Shown here one piece after another: positions 49,883 to 59,541 of a DNA stretch of 64,000 nt (position 1 is its first letter; each line of letters opens with the position of its first letter). This DNA is from Climacium dendroides (lineage: Eukaryota; Streptophyta; Bryopsida; Hypnales; Climaciaceae). A model generated the notes under the pieces. The model had not been told where the DNA came from. It made no database searches and saw only the letters and a list, made by a program, of their open reading frames with translations. The position numbers and the translations under genes are program-made. The stretch is taken from contig OX467082.1 of the NCBI GenBank assembly GCA_950106755.1, positions 49,060,588-49,124,587 on the forward strand. Direction: 5' to 3'.

Positions 49883-52853
49883 GTCTCTATTTGCCACAGC
49901 GTGTCCAACTTCACATCGCATATGATGGTCAAGCATGTTATTCAGAACATTGAGTAGAACGCACCATGTTTTCATCGAAAGTGCTGTAGTTAATGTTGTT
50001 GTGGATTTCTTCGTAGTACTAGACTAAGGCATTTTTGTGCAGAAGTTGGCAAGTGGCCTTATAATCCCAATGCCATTGAAAACACAGGCTTCTATGCTTG
50101 GACATCTCTTACAAAGACACATAATTCATCTTCTAATGGCATATCTCAATCTTCCATTCATTCATGTGTATGGGTTGTAGAGTACATCGTCTTTGATGTT
50201 GAGGTTTATGATTCACGTTGTTCATTTCGTTCGAGAAAACATCCTTCCTCTCGCATTGTATGTCTTCTGTAATGCTCAAGAAAACACTGTAGATGTCACT
50301 GTGCGTGTCGAACGGAACACTGAGCGCAAAGCAATGCATACCTCAGTACACGGGTTGCTCTACTTAATGTCACAATAGACGTGTATATGGACGATGTCTG
50401 CGATTTCAGCAAAGAATAAATTCCACAATATTATCCACCCAGCTCGTTTCCTAAAGCACATTCTCGTTGACTCTGATGTCATTTAAAACATCCTCCTGTC
50501 AAATGTGACGTCCCAGAGAACATCACACAGAACACTGGCATGTACCGCAGAAGAATGCCACGTCAGCTGCCACGTAGGCTGCGTGCACCGGAAATTATTT
50601 TCCACGTCGGATATTCAGGGGTCCACGTCATTGGACACGTCACAACGTCATTGGATGAAAAAGTTGTCCAACGTGTCCCTACCCATCGTTAAAAATCCTA
50701 CGTGGATGCCAAAAACCCTCCACATGGCACTCTCAAAAACTCTTGGGTGACCCTGTTGTTTTCGATGTCACAAAAAATTTAAGCACGTTTCAGCACATAA
50801 CATGGCATGTTTTTGGCCCGTTTTTTTAAACGGATTTTTTTAGACGTCACTACAGGCATCGTCCTTGTTAAATTAGACATCACGGCACGTTTTTTCCCTT
50901 GTTAAAAAAAACACTAATTTCTTATAGTGGTGATAGCGTTTTTTAACCCTATCCTCCATCCCACCAAGCCGCGGCAAGTAGTAGCGAAGGTAGCCTCCGC
51001 CATATTGGGGAGCCTCTAGGTTAAAATGATGATGAATTTGGCAACCATCATCCACGAGTTAATCAGGGACCTTGTGCGTTCCCTCCGGTCGGGGAAGAAG
51101 GGTCAGAGTCCCCTTCTGGTATATTTGTCCCATTTGTATGCTCATCACTCCCTGCTTAAGGCAAACGAGGAGAGCGTCTACCAGAAGCTAGTTCAGCTCC
51201 AACAATACGGAGGAGAAGAACCCTCTCCTCAAGATGGACCGGACGATGAGGAGACGGAGGACGAGGAGCAGCTCACTCCTCTAAAGAAGAAGCAACGACG
51301 GACTAGGACGCCGCCGGTGAATCCGACAGAAGATCCTTCCGCACCGGAGCCACGGGAAGAAGAAATTCAGAAGTAGAAGACGGAGACCAAACCGGCCCCG
51401 GAAGAAGTCCGACCTTCTACGCAACTGGTTGGGCCGGTGCAACCGCAAGCTGGTACCACTCAGGCCGAGGCCGGACCCTCCCGGTGTAGGATGATGGAGG
51501 TAGAAGAGGGAGATAGGATCCACATGCAACTAGGAGGGACGCCATTAGAAGACATTCAAGAGATGGCTCAGCACCTGGTATGGCGGACGGATGACCTCAC
51601 TAAGCTCTGCAAGAATTATGAGGGGGCTCTCAAGCGGGTGTGCCGGAAGATGGCACTAACTGATCGGAACGCCATCTTCCGGAGGACGGATGCGTTGATG
51701 GCGGCGGAGCAGCAAAACGGTCTCCTAATAGAGGAACGGAAGAAGCTGGTGACGAAGTTGGGAGCGTTATGCGTGGAGAACCGGACGTTGCGGGACCAAG
51801 TCCGGGATTCGGAATCCAAGTGCGTAGGATTAGAGAGCACTCTCTGCACAGCCCAGGAAACGGCCCGGTTCATAGAAGGGGACCACCGCCGGCAGATAGC
51901 GGCATTGTGTCAAGGTATAGTCCGGCTCCGGAGCTCTTTGGAAGTACTGGCGGATTGTATAAATAAAGCCCGTCTGTTTGAAGCTCGAGTCGGATTCACA
52001 TCATCAAGTGTTTATTAGAGCAGGCGAGACGGATGGACGCATCCCGGGTAGATATGTGGAAGATGATGGAGTATTTGGCTCCCATTGAGTCGGATCCGAT
52101 AACTCCTTCCCCCTCCGCGCAAACTTTGATGGTTACGGAAGGCAATAACCCGGAACCCATAGTTACTGAAATAGCACCGGTGGTACCGGTTGATCCGGAA
52201 CTTTCACCACCACTCGGAAGGCCAGAAGGAGTGGACTGGGGAGCCGTGGTACCCCAAGGAAGCGAAGATCTACTTCCGGTGACCCCAACCATCGACTTGA
52301 CAGGTACTTCTCCGGAAGCTCATAGTGGTTGGGCAGTACAGTCCTCTCCTCGTCATAAGAAGACCCAGAAGGATTCCCAGGGAAGTCCGGACGTTTCGAT
52401 AGTCGGAACCCGGAGTGTAGACAGGGACCCCAACATCGTGGAGGTCCAAAGATGGGGACAAAGGGGTCCAAGTCTGTTTCCTGCGGGGAGTAGCCAGAAG
52501 GAGGTGAAGTTGGATTTGCTAAAGGACTATGTTCTTTCCGAGGATCTGGATTCCAAAGAATAGTATACAGTAACATAGTATAGTGGCAATACCGGAGTCC
52601 GGCCATCAAAAGCCGGAAAAATAGGATCTGGAATTTACCAAAAATCTAGCGGACCAGTAGGAATGTTTTGTAGGATTTTTTACGATGATGTTAGTCTTAG
52701 TATAAGTAGGAGTTTTGATGGCCTTTCTGGTCATTCGCATCCATCCTATAGTTCCAGCATTGTACCTTTTTGAGCTTAATTCCAAGTGTTTGGAGTATCC
52801 ATTCTCTTATCTTTTTGTAGGCGGTACATGTTTGTGGGAGGTGTGGGTCCATT

Positions 52854-54151
52854 CACTACAAGAAAACCTGTCCAAATTGACAGAAACACGTCCTAATTGA
52901 CAAAAATCAGCCCGTCCTAATCTATAGATAATTGACAGTTTTTTGTCAATTTGGACAATTTTCTGTCAATGAAGCTTGTGAATGATACTTGACTTATGCT
53001 CTAAATTTTTATTTGGGGACTTAGTGGACCATCGCACGAACTTGTGGACGCCATGTATGTTGGGGTTGCTGTCTTATCCCACTACACACCCTTTACAATG
53101 TAGGACTTTGTTTCTAACTACTTGACTTAGCTTGTAAATTTTGTTGGAGACTTACTGCACTCTAAACCCACTTGTGGACGCCATGTATATTTGGGCTGCT
53201 ATTCTATCCCACTCCATTTCTTTTGCAATAGAGGACTCACTTTCTAACTCTGTGCTTGTAAATTTGTCATTGTTGTGTCAATTTTTGTTGGCTTACCGTT
53301 TCCTCAGCCATGGCTCTGCGTTTGCAATGTTGTTCTTGCTCGTTTGCACGTAATTAGATAGTATGTATTACTTGAATGTAGTGTAGATGAACCGACTGGT
53401 GAATGACCCCTTCAAAGTTGCCGTGACTTCAGCACTACTAGCGAAATAGTGCACGTGCTACTGTGACGCAACTCCATCTACACTGCAGCACGACTTCTGA
53501 ATGACTCCATGCCGCCCCTAAATTGTTGCCTACATCATGTTCATTTGCGACTGCAGCGTGCTGCAATATGACTCTGTTTGGAATGTCCACGTCAGATTTA
53601 GGAGGGGTCAGACACCACTGCAACGTGACTTCACCATGACTGCGAGTGACGTCCACGTTAGATTTTAAGGGGTCAGATGCAACTTCAACATGAATGCACA
53701 ATGACTGCGACTAATGTCCACGTCAGATTTAGAAGGGGTCACGCGCGACTCTAACATGACTTCAGCGCGACTACGTTCAAATTGTCCACGTCAGATTTAG
53801 ATGGAGTCAGACGCAACTCCAGAATGACTTACACGTGACTGCTGCAAAAATATCCACGTCAGATTTTAGAGGGGTTCTGTGCTTGTCCAACTCAACCCAA
53901 GCCATCTTTCCTTAGTCTCATTTTTTTTATCTCCCTCAACTGAGCCTCTTCTCATCCAAAGTTCCATCCGTCCCCACTTCGTTGGGTGATAATAAATCTA
54001 CAGTCATTCTTGTAAATGACTTGTCCAAAATGATTGCAGGGCCCCAGAGTCACATTTTCTTTTTTCAAGTCACATTCTCATTTTGTGACTGCAACATGAC
54101 AGTTTTGCAGTCATTTACCGCAATCACGATAACCCCCAATTCCTTGTAGTG
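52854..54151. mobile_element. CACTA-like element or chimera with unmatched flanks
   Basis: The left end is CACTACAAGAAAACCTGTCC and the right end is CCAATTCCTTGTAGTG. The first ten bases mirror each other, but the subterminal regions differ (GTCAATTTGGACA words on the left, GTGACTGCAACATGAC on the right). Flanks are ATT and GAA, so no target duplication. The host TG...CA element does not resume on the right. A ~66-bp repeat lies at 53,583-53,880. The simplest reading is recombination between two related CACTA elements with loss of the DNA between them. Confidence 0.5.
53583..53880. repeat. Five ~66-bp tandem units near the right CACTA-like end
   Basis: TGTCCACGTCAGATTTAGAA, then GGGGTCAGACGCGACTC and an AACATGACT...GCGACTGC part, recurs at about 53,585, 53,649, 53,717, 53,782 and 53,851. 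Such subterminal repeats are typical of CACTA elements. Confidence 0.7.
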
Positions 54152-54583
54152 GAATGCCTACATTGTTCTTATCATGAGTCAACAAGGCTCTACTTAGAAT
54201 TTCATGTTTTTGCTTAGAGAAATGAAACAAACGTCTGAATAGAGTGTGACGTTTGAGCTTAGACTAATAAAAACAATTTTAGTATTACTAAAACTGCCAT
54301 TTTTCCATTCCAAGTGGACATTTGTCAATCATCATAACATAGAAAAACACGTGAACATATAGAAATCTTCTACAAAGTTATCTACACGACATATCTTTAG
54401 GGTAATGGATATTTCAGTATCTCAAGCTCATCAAGTGACAGAAACCTCATGACAATGCAAAATTAGTCAATTTCATTTCTATCTCATTGATAAAGGAAGT
54501 ATATTTTGAAAAACTGCAATGTCAATTGAAAACCAACATATTGTAAAGAATACAAAGTATAACTGTTGGTTATAAACACTTAC

Positions 54584-54730
54584 TAGTAAGAGTTTCTCGC
54601 CTGTGGAGATATCTTCGTTGCTTGGCCTGTGAACAACCGTCATCTGTTGAGATTCCAAGACTTGGACTTGTGATTCCTCTTCCGTGCCAATACCTCCACT
54701 TTCAAAGTAAAGATGTTTCCGAGGTTGTAT
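54584..54730 (-). CDS. Isolated minus-strand exon, 49 codons
   Basis: Acceptor TTGTCACAG precedes 54,730 and donor GTAAGT follows 54,584 on the minus strand. The 147-bp exon is open and reads IQPRKHLYFESGGIGTEEES followed by QVQVLESQQMTVVHRPSNED. It is coding-like but I do not recognise it and cannot find the neighbouring exons with confidence (54,760-54,900 may hold another). It may belong to an old element or to a host gene fragment. Confidence 0.3.
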
Positions 54731-55498
54731 CTGTGACAATTAACCTATCTTAGACACAACTTTCTTTGACCGTTTCATCCTAGAGCTTCTAAGGGCCTTG
54801 CTAGATGAGAAATATAGTGAGATACGTCTCTTACGTTTGTTTCTAAGGTTTGGAACTAGGTTTGCACAGGTACTGCAATCTAACAGCATAAGGACAGTTT
54901 CCAAAGTGACGAAGGTCTCACTCTATGTTACGCATAGTGTCTATCTCAAAGATTGCATTTGAAAGACTTATAAGCTGAAATGAAGAGAGTACTTATTTAC
55001 TGCAACCTCATAGGTTCGTCCATTCAAAATGGCTCGGTATTGCAACAATCTAGGTTTGTCCATTCAAAGTAGCTCGGAAGATTAGGTTTGTCACGCGTGT
55101 GACGTCCATATTTGAAATTTTGGACAGTTGTCATATCATTTATGGAGCCGTCTATTTCATTTGCCACCCCACTAAATTGTCCTTCTTTTACTCTTTGGTA
55201 TGCGTCTGACAGGATATAATGAATATCTTTTGTTGGAGCCGCCTATAATGATTTGTTTCTATCCTTCTCGAAACAACCTTTACACCAGAGCTGCCTGAAG
55301 TCATTGATTTCTGTGATCTTTGAAAGAACCTTTTGGCAGAGCCGCCTAAAAGCATGGATTTATCTAAATAAGTTCTCTCCTAGTAGTAAAGAAATTGTAT
55401 GGCGTCTTGGTGTTAATAGTTTGTATACTACTGCCAAGATTCACCTACCAATTTCTCCTTCTACAATGGCATTGATGGGACTCAAACTATATATGTTG
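54731..55498. other. Non-coding with small repeats
   Basis: TAGGTTTGTCCATTCAAA(G/A)TRGCTCGG-type words repeat near 55,010-55,080. An irregular three-copy repeat TTGGAGCCGCCTATAATGAT/CAGAGCCGCCTAAAAGCATG lies at about 55,228-55,360. No gene is supported. Confidence 0.35.
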
Positions 55499-55774
55499 TG
55501 TAGCGATTAGTCGGACCAGTATTCCTCCAGTTAGCCCTTAATTCACACCAAAGGCCTTCTTAGAGTAAACCGCTCCGGAATCGTTCCCACGAGGATTTGT
55601 GGATTACAGTTTTATAGGCTATCCGAATCTAAGCATTTACTTTTCTCTCCGTCAGACTATTCCGGACTTTAGGTCCGATCCGGACTCTAGTGCCGGATGG
55701 ATTCCAGAAGAATCCGGAAACCGTTCAGTGTCCCTTCCGGGATCCCTGGGTTTGGATGACGAGTGGCCAGATCC
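55499..55774 (-). mobile_element. TG...CA element copy 4, 3'-terminal 276 bp only
   Basis: Reading TGTAGCGATTAGTCGGACC, this is the minus-strand end seen at 25,565 in copy 2. Homology ends at GCCAGATCC (55,774), where copy 2 continues with ACCGTTCGG. At exactly this point a sequence starting CAGGGTTGCACGG begins. Confidence 0.75.
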
Positions 55775-56245
55775 CAGGGTTGCACGGACGCTGGGACGTC
55801 CAACGTCCGCGTCCATGGGTTTCCGAGTTTCCGGGGACATAGAAATTTCGGACTCGCGTCCGTCCAGTGGACGGGCGGTCGACCAGTTCAGTGAGCCGAT
55901 CGAGCGGACGGACACGAAGCACGGGGCGGACGGAGCCGACCGCGCGGACGAGGCAGATGGGGCTGACCGGACGGACGCGGACCACGGGGCGGTCGGGGAC
56001 GACCACGCGGACGGACGGGTCGGACAGGGTCGACCGAGCGGACAGACGAGGCGGACGGGGCCAACCGAGCGGACGGACGGGGCGGACCGGGCCGACCGAG
56101 CGGTCGGCTGATCGGGTGGCCCGTCCGACCAGTCGGCAGTCCGATCGGCCGTCCGCCCTGGCGGACGGCTGAGATTGGGCGGACGGGATGGCGGTCCGCC
56201 TCATACAAAAGAGGCGGTCGGGCCGTCCGCCTCTCACTTTTACCT
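55775..56245. repeat. GC-rich CGGACGG/CCGTCCG array with a hAT-like outer end, upstream of the kinase gene
   Basis: About 470 bp, very CpG-rich. By eye at least eleven CGGACGG or CCGTCCG words occur in both orientations, mixed with CCGACCGAGCGG. The outer edge CAGGGTTGCACGGACG abuts the broken TG...CA copy, as a hAT terminal inverted repeat would. A TATA-like CATACAAAAG at about 56,200 lies some 180 bp before the kinase start. The open frames here are compositional artefacts. Likely a promoter plus subterminal protein-binding array. Confidence 0.55.
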
Positions 56246-56382
56246 TCCCCCTTGCTTGCAAGAGAGAGCGGAGAAGCTTAGTGTCTTTGGGCCCTATTGC
56301 CTCCTCTCCTCAGGAGGGTAAAGGTGAAATCTTGGGGGGACCCTTGCCATTTTTTTTCTCGAATCGTGCGACATTCATCAAG

Positions 56383-57879
56383 ATGCCAAGGGCGAAGAAG
56401 AAAACGAAGTTTGTGGAAGAATCTACTGAGGCCGACATCATGGACAACCCCTCGCACACTTGTACCACATTTTTGAGAAAATGCATTGTTGAATTCTATG
56501 AGAGAGAAACTACCATGTCTCTTGACTCTAAGTATGTTCGTTATCAAGAGGAGGGCATTGAGAAGTTCAAAGGCGATATAAAGGACATAATGCATGAAGC
56601 GTTGCGAGTGGGAGGGTGGTATCAAGAAATGGAAAAGAAGAATTTCACTAGTTGGTTGGACAAACGGGCGCATGATGCACTATGGAATGCGAAAGGGACC
56701 GTCGAAAAATTTGGTAAGGTTCATCGCATTGATGATGAAGCCTTCACGCATGTGATTACAAAAGTGGACATGTTCGTGAGTCGGATGAGACCATTTGCTT
56801 CAAGACGAAATAGAGGTGGATTTATGAGTTGGTGGACAACTCACGAAGGGCGAGTCAACATGCGAGTTGTATTTCGCCATTTAATAGCGCTCCCGGGAAC
56901 AGCAAGGGTGATTCCACAAGATAATATTGTCCTATGCGGAGGCTATGCCACAATTCGTAGGGTGCGAATCGAAGGGTGCCCTGAACTTCAACCTCATTGG
57001 GAATTTGCAGCAAAGATGTCTCTCCAAGAGGGTCGACGACCTAAGCTTGCAAAGATGGAACACCAAACTGAATCGATGGCGGTGCGGATTCCGCACGATG
57101 GAGTCATACGCTTCGTTGCAGTCCACACAAATCGGAACGAAGGCTATTCATTGTGGTGGAATGGTGGTACTTTGCGTGAAAAGTTGAGAATGGATAACGA
57201 TTATCTAGACAATATCGCCATACGCATTATGTGTGACCCCAAAATTAGCGACGAGGAGGTCATTCGTGCTCATCGTCTAAAGCGATGGAGAGCAAAGCGT
57301 ACGGAGCTTGCTTGGGCACTGTTGCATATTATGAATGCGGTACATAGTGCCGGACATCTTCACAATGACATTTCTCCAGACAACATCATGTTCCATTTCC
57401 CGGAAGACGAGTCGCAGGTTTTCATTGGAATTTGCGATTGGGGGATGACCACGACTAGTACAGAGCCCATGAAGTCATTGTATACATTCACATCAACAAG
57501 TGATCGGGACGAAGTTCTGAGCAGGAGGTGGTGGATCGATCCAAAGATTACATACGTACATCGAAGAGATGCAGATGTGGAGAACATACCCGTACTTACC
57601 ATTAAGTCTGAAGAATTTGCTGTTGGTCAAATAGCGAAGAGAATCAACAGTACATGTATGTCAGAGACATACTACGGTTTGCAAGGTCGTGGAAGCAAAA
57701 AACATGTGTTGTACTCGCATCACAACTTAGCACAAGTCTTTCAAGTGTATTTGGGGAGACTTTGCGAAGATGGTCCCGATGGCCATAGTAGTTTGGCGCA
57801 AGTGATTTCGCGATTTACTTCTTCGTTTCATTGGCCTATACCGGATGAACACTTCCGCCACTTTGGAGCTGTAGTTTAA
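56383..57879 (+). CDS. Intronless protein-kinase-domain protein, 498 aa
   Basis: The chosen start MPRAKKKTKFVEE at 56,383 is the first ATG after the leader; the frame upstream runs through the CpG array and is not protein-like. Residues 1-175 are an unrecognised basic/charged N-terminal region. A full kinase fold follows: glycine-loop-like VLCGGYATIRRV (about 183-195), beta-3 Lys211 in FAAKM, a helix-C Glu (226 or 230), hinge-like WWNGGTLREKL, catalytic loop HLHNDISPDNIM (His327, Asp329, Asn334; HRD changed to HND), metal-binding DWG (Asp352; DFG changed to DWG) and WWIDPK in place of APE (about 383-388). All residues needed for phosphotransfer are kept, so activity is plausible. No stop or frameshift, unlike every other element gene here. 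The family is not identified. It faces the gene at 59,542-60,738 tail to tail. Confidence 0.75.
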   Translation: MPRAKKKTKFVEESTEADIMDNPSHTCTTFLRKCIVEFYERETTMSLDSKYVRYQEEGIEKFKGDIKDIMHEALRVGGWYQEMEKKNFTSWLDKRAHDALWNAKGTVEKFGKVHRIDDEAFTHVITKVDMFVSRMRPFASRRNRGGFMSWWTTHEGRVNMRVVFRHLIALPGTARVIPQDNIVLCGGYATIRRVRIEGCPELQPHWEFAAKMSLQEGRRPKLAKMEHQTESMAVRIPHDGVIRFVAVHTNRNEGYSLWWNGGTLREKLRMDNDYLDNIAIRIMCDPKISDEEVIRAHRLKRWRAKRTELAWALLHIMNAVHSAGHLHNDISPDNIMFHFPEDESQVFIGICDWGMTTTSTEPMKSLYTFTSTSDRDEVLSRRWWIDPKITYVHRRDADVENIPVLTIKSEEFAVGQIAKRINSTCMSETYYGLQGRGSKKHVLYSHHNLAQVFQVYLGRLCEDGPDGHSSLAQVISRFTSSFHWPIPDEHFRHFGAVV

Positions 57880-59541
57880 GTCTTTAATGATATTAATATA
57901 TCATATATAAGTAATTAACTATAGCCTATAGGTGTTTATAGTATGCACTATTCATAGAGGCAAAGACATATACTAAGTTACATGTCAATTATATAGTAGT
58001 ATAGTATATACGGATGATATACCTCAGTTTCATCACCAATGAGTGGATTGATTGTGAATGCTGTTTTACAGCAAGGTGCATCTCAGCATTTGTAATCAAT
58101 GAGCATGTTTTAATTCACAATGATTTTGGAGAACTTGGAAGTCTTTACGCCATTTGTCATCGTATGTTTGGATGGAAAATTGGAAATCTAGAAATCATTA
58201 TATGAAATAATTTGCAATTCTTTATTCATTCAATTTTTAATTGATGATTGATGATTCAATGATTCATTGATTGTTAGGTTGACAAGTCCTTGTCTTCATT
58301 TGTGTGGTATAGTAAATGTGATTGAAGATGTTCATTATAATAATGTCAATGACAATATAAAAAATGGTAAGCGTTTACTTACCTCTATGTCTCTATAATT
58401 GATATGACGATGGAGGGCAACTAAAGGACCGAAGGAAACATCATGTATGAATGTATGATTGTATGTGAGTGCCTAATTGTGAGTTGAAGGTTCACTTCTA
58501 AAGGGCTTAGGGTCCCTTCGAGGGTTTAGGGGTTATTAAGTAGGTACTTACAACTTGAAATTTTGTCGTGATTTTTTGAAACTTTTTCTGAAGATGGAAA
58601 AATTGATAAGCTTATTAAGCTATATGGGATAATGGAGACCTCATTTTTTCCACAATCAGTGACCGAGAATAGAAGTTATGACCTAATTGCTCAAAACAAG
58701 GGACGGGGGGAGTGTAGGCACTACTGCACTAGGTAGTAGCCTAGTAGGTCATAGTAGGTAGGAAAATAATTGCAACTTGTTTTAATTTTTAATTTTTAAT
58801 TTTTTACTTGTACATTATATTCTTGCCTATCCAATATCTAGAGAGCTCGAATTCATTTCATCAATGAATTTCAACAACAAGACATCTTGTTGTTTTTACT
58901 CTTCTAGTGGTAAATACCTGAAGAAGAATAAGTCTTGAATTGTTGTCGTGAAGGTCCAATACTTAAAATAGCATTTGGGAAGTACAACATCAAAGCTAAG
59001 TACATAATGAAATTTCTTTTGGTGCATACCAAAAGGTGTTGAGTTATTCGACAAAGGTTTTATAAAAATGATTTGGTCACACCATTTTGTCTCAAAAAAC
59101 AACCGTACATTTGCAATTCTATATACAAGCACGTAACTTTCATGGTTTTCAGTACGCATTCATTACAAATGACCAAAATACGTAACTTCCGATGTTCAAA
59201 TACATTATACCACATCATTCACATACTCAACACTTGCAACAATTAACCATTCATATTGGAGTGATAGTATGGAACTCTACTTACTCTACAAGGTAAAAAG
59301 CAAATAATTTTATTATATTATAAAATAGTCTTATAGCCTGTACCACTTTCGTTTTGGGGGCTAAAACAAGTTCTTCATACATCTCACTTGTTCGGATATA
59401 CTTGCATTCATACAACTATTGCATTGTTTCCAAATGGCAAATGACAAATTGACAATGCATTACATTTGAAACCACATTAAAAAACAAAGCCCATAACTAC
59501 ATAATGGCACCTTGTATTTTTCTACAAAATAACACTATACT
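57880..59541. other. AT-rich spacer between the convergent genes
   Basis: No gene is supported; the longest frames are under 90 codons. There is local repetition of ATTGATGATTGATGATTCAATG near 58,238-58,270. It should contain the 3' ends of both transcripts. Confidence 0.45.

Larger units (their letters stand above)
37591..50929. mobile_element. Near-complete autonomous-type CACTA (En/Spm) element, 13,339 bp
   Basis: The left end CACTATAAGAAACCC and the right end ATTTCTTATAGTG share a 12-bp identical terminal inverted repeat (CACTATAAGAAA). A perfect GTG duplication lies at 37,588-37,590 and 50,930-50,932, and the host reading frame confirms the empty site. Inside are two divergent multi-exon genes: a Transposase_21/TNP2-type gene on the minus strand and a Transposase_24-like gene on the plus strand. 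A third GC-rich coding-like patch lies between them. Non-coding DNA is dense in GACGTC, TGACGT and GATGTC words. It has lost autonomy only if the two TAG codons in the transposase cannot be read through. Confidence 0.9.
37141..52563 (+). pseudogene. TG...CA element protein, copy 3 (interrupted by CACTA)
   Basis: Codons 1-150 are at 37,141-37,590 (MTSRASRRKLKDLPKDSK ... YRDV). The frame resumes at 50,933 with IAFFNPILHPTKPRQVVAKV. Removing the CACTA element and one GTG restores the frame exactly. It carries TAG at GSL*VKM, TAG at IQK*KTE (CAG in copy 1), and a deletion of about 20 bp near 51,984 that shifts the frame. The stop is at 52,561-52,563 after DSKE. Domain layout is as in copy 1. Confidence 0.7.
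36623..52850 (+). mobile_element. TG...CA element copy 3, split by the 13.3-kb CACTA element and truncated at its 3' side
   Basis: It begins TGTGGGAATGTGATCC at 36,623, inside the methyltransferase-like gene. It is homologous to copy 1 up to 37,590, is interrupted by the CACTA element 37,591-50,929, and resumes at 50,930-50,932 (duplicated GTG) with ATAGCG as in copy 1. At about 52,850, after GTGTGGGTCC, homology stops at a second CACTA-like end. The remaining ~750 bp of the element and its CGCTACA terminus are not found to the right, so a deletion or rearrangement removed them. Confidence 0.8.

Noticed and set aside
55599..56261. Long open frames on both strands (up to ~180 codons) rich in Asp, Arg, Gly and Ala, or Arg, Pro and Ser
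   Set aside because: They arise from the CGGACGG repeat composition and are open in several frames at once; the kinase start at 56,383 is downstream.
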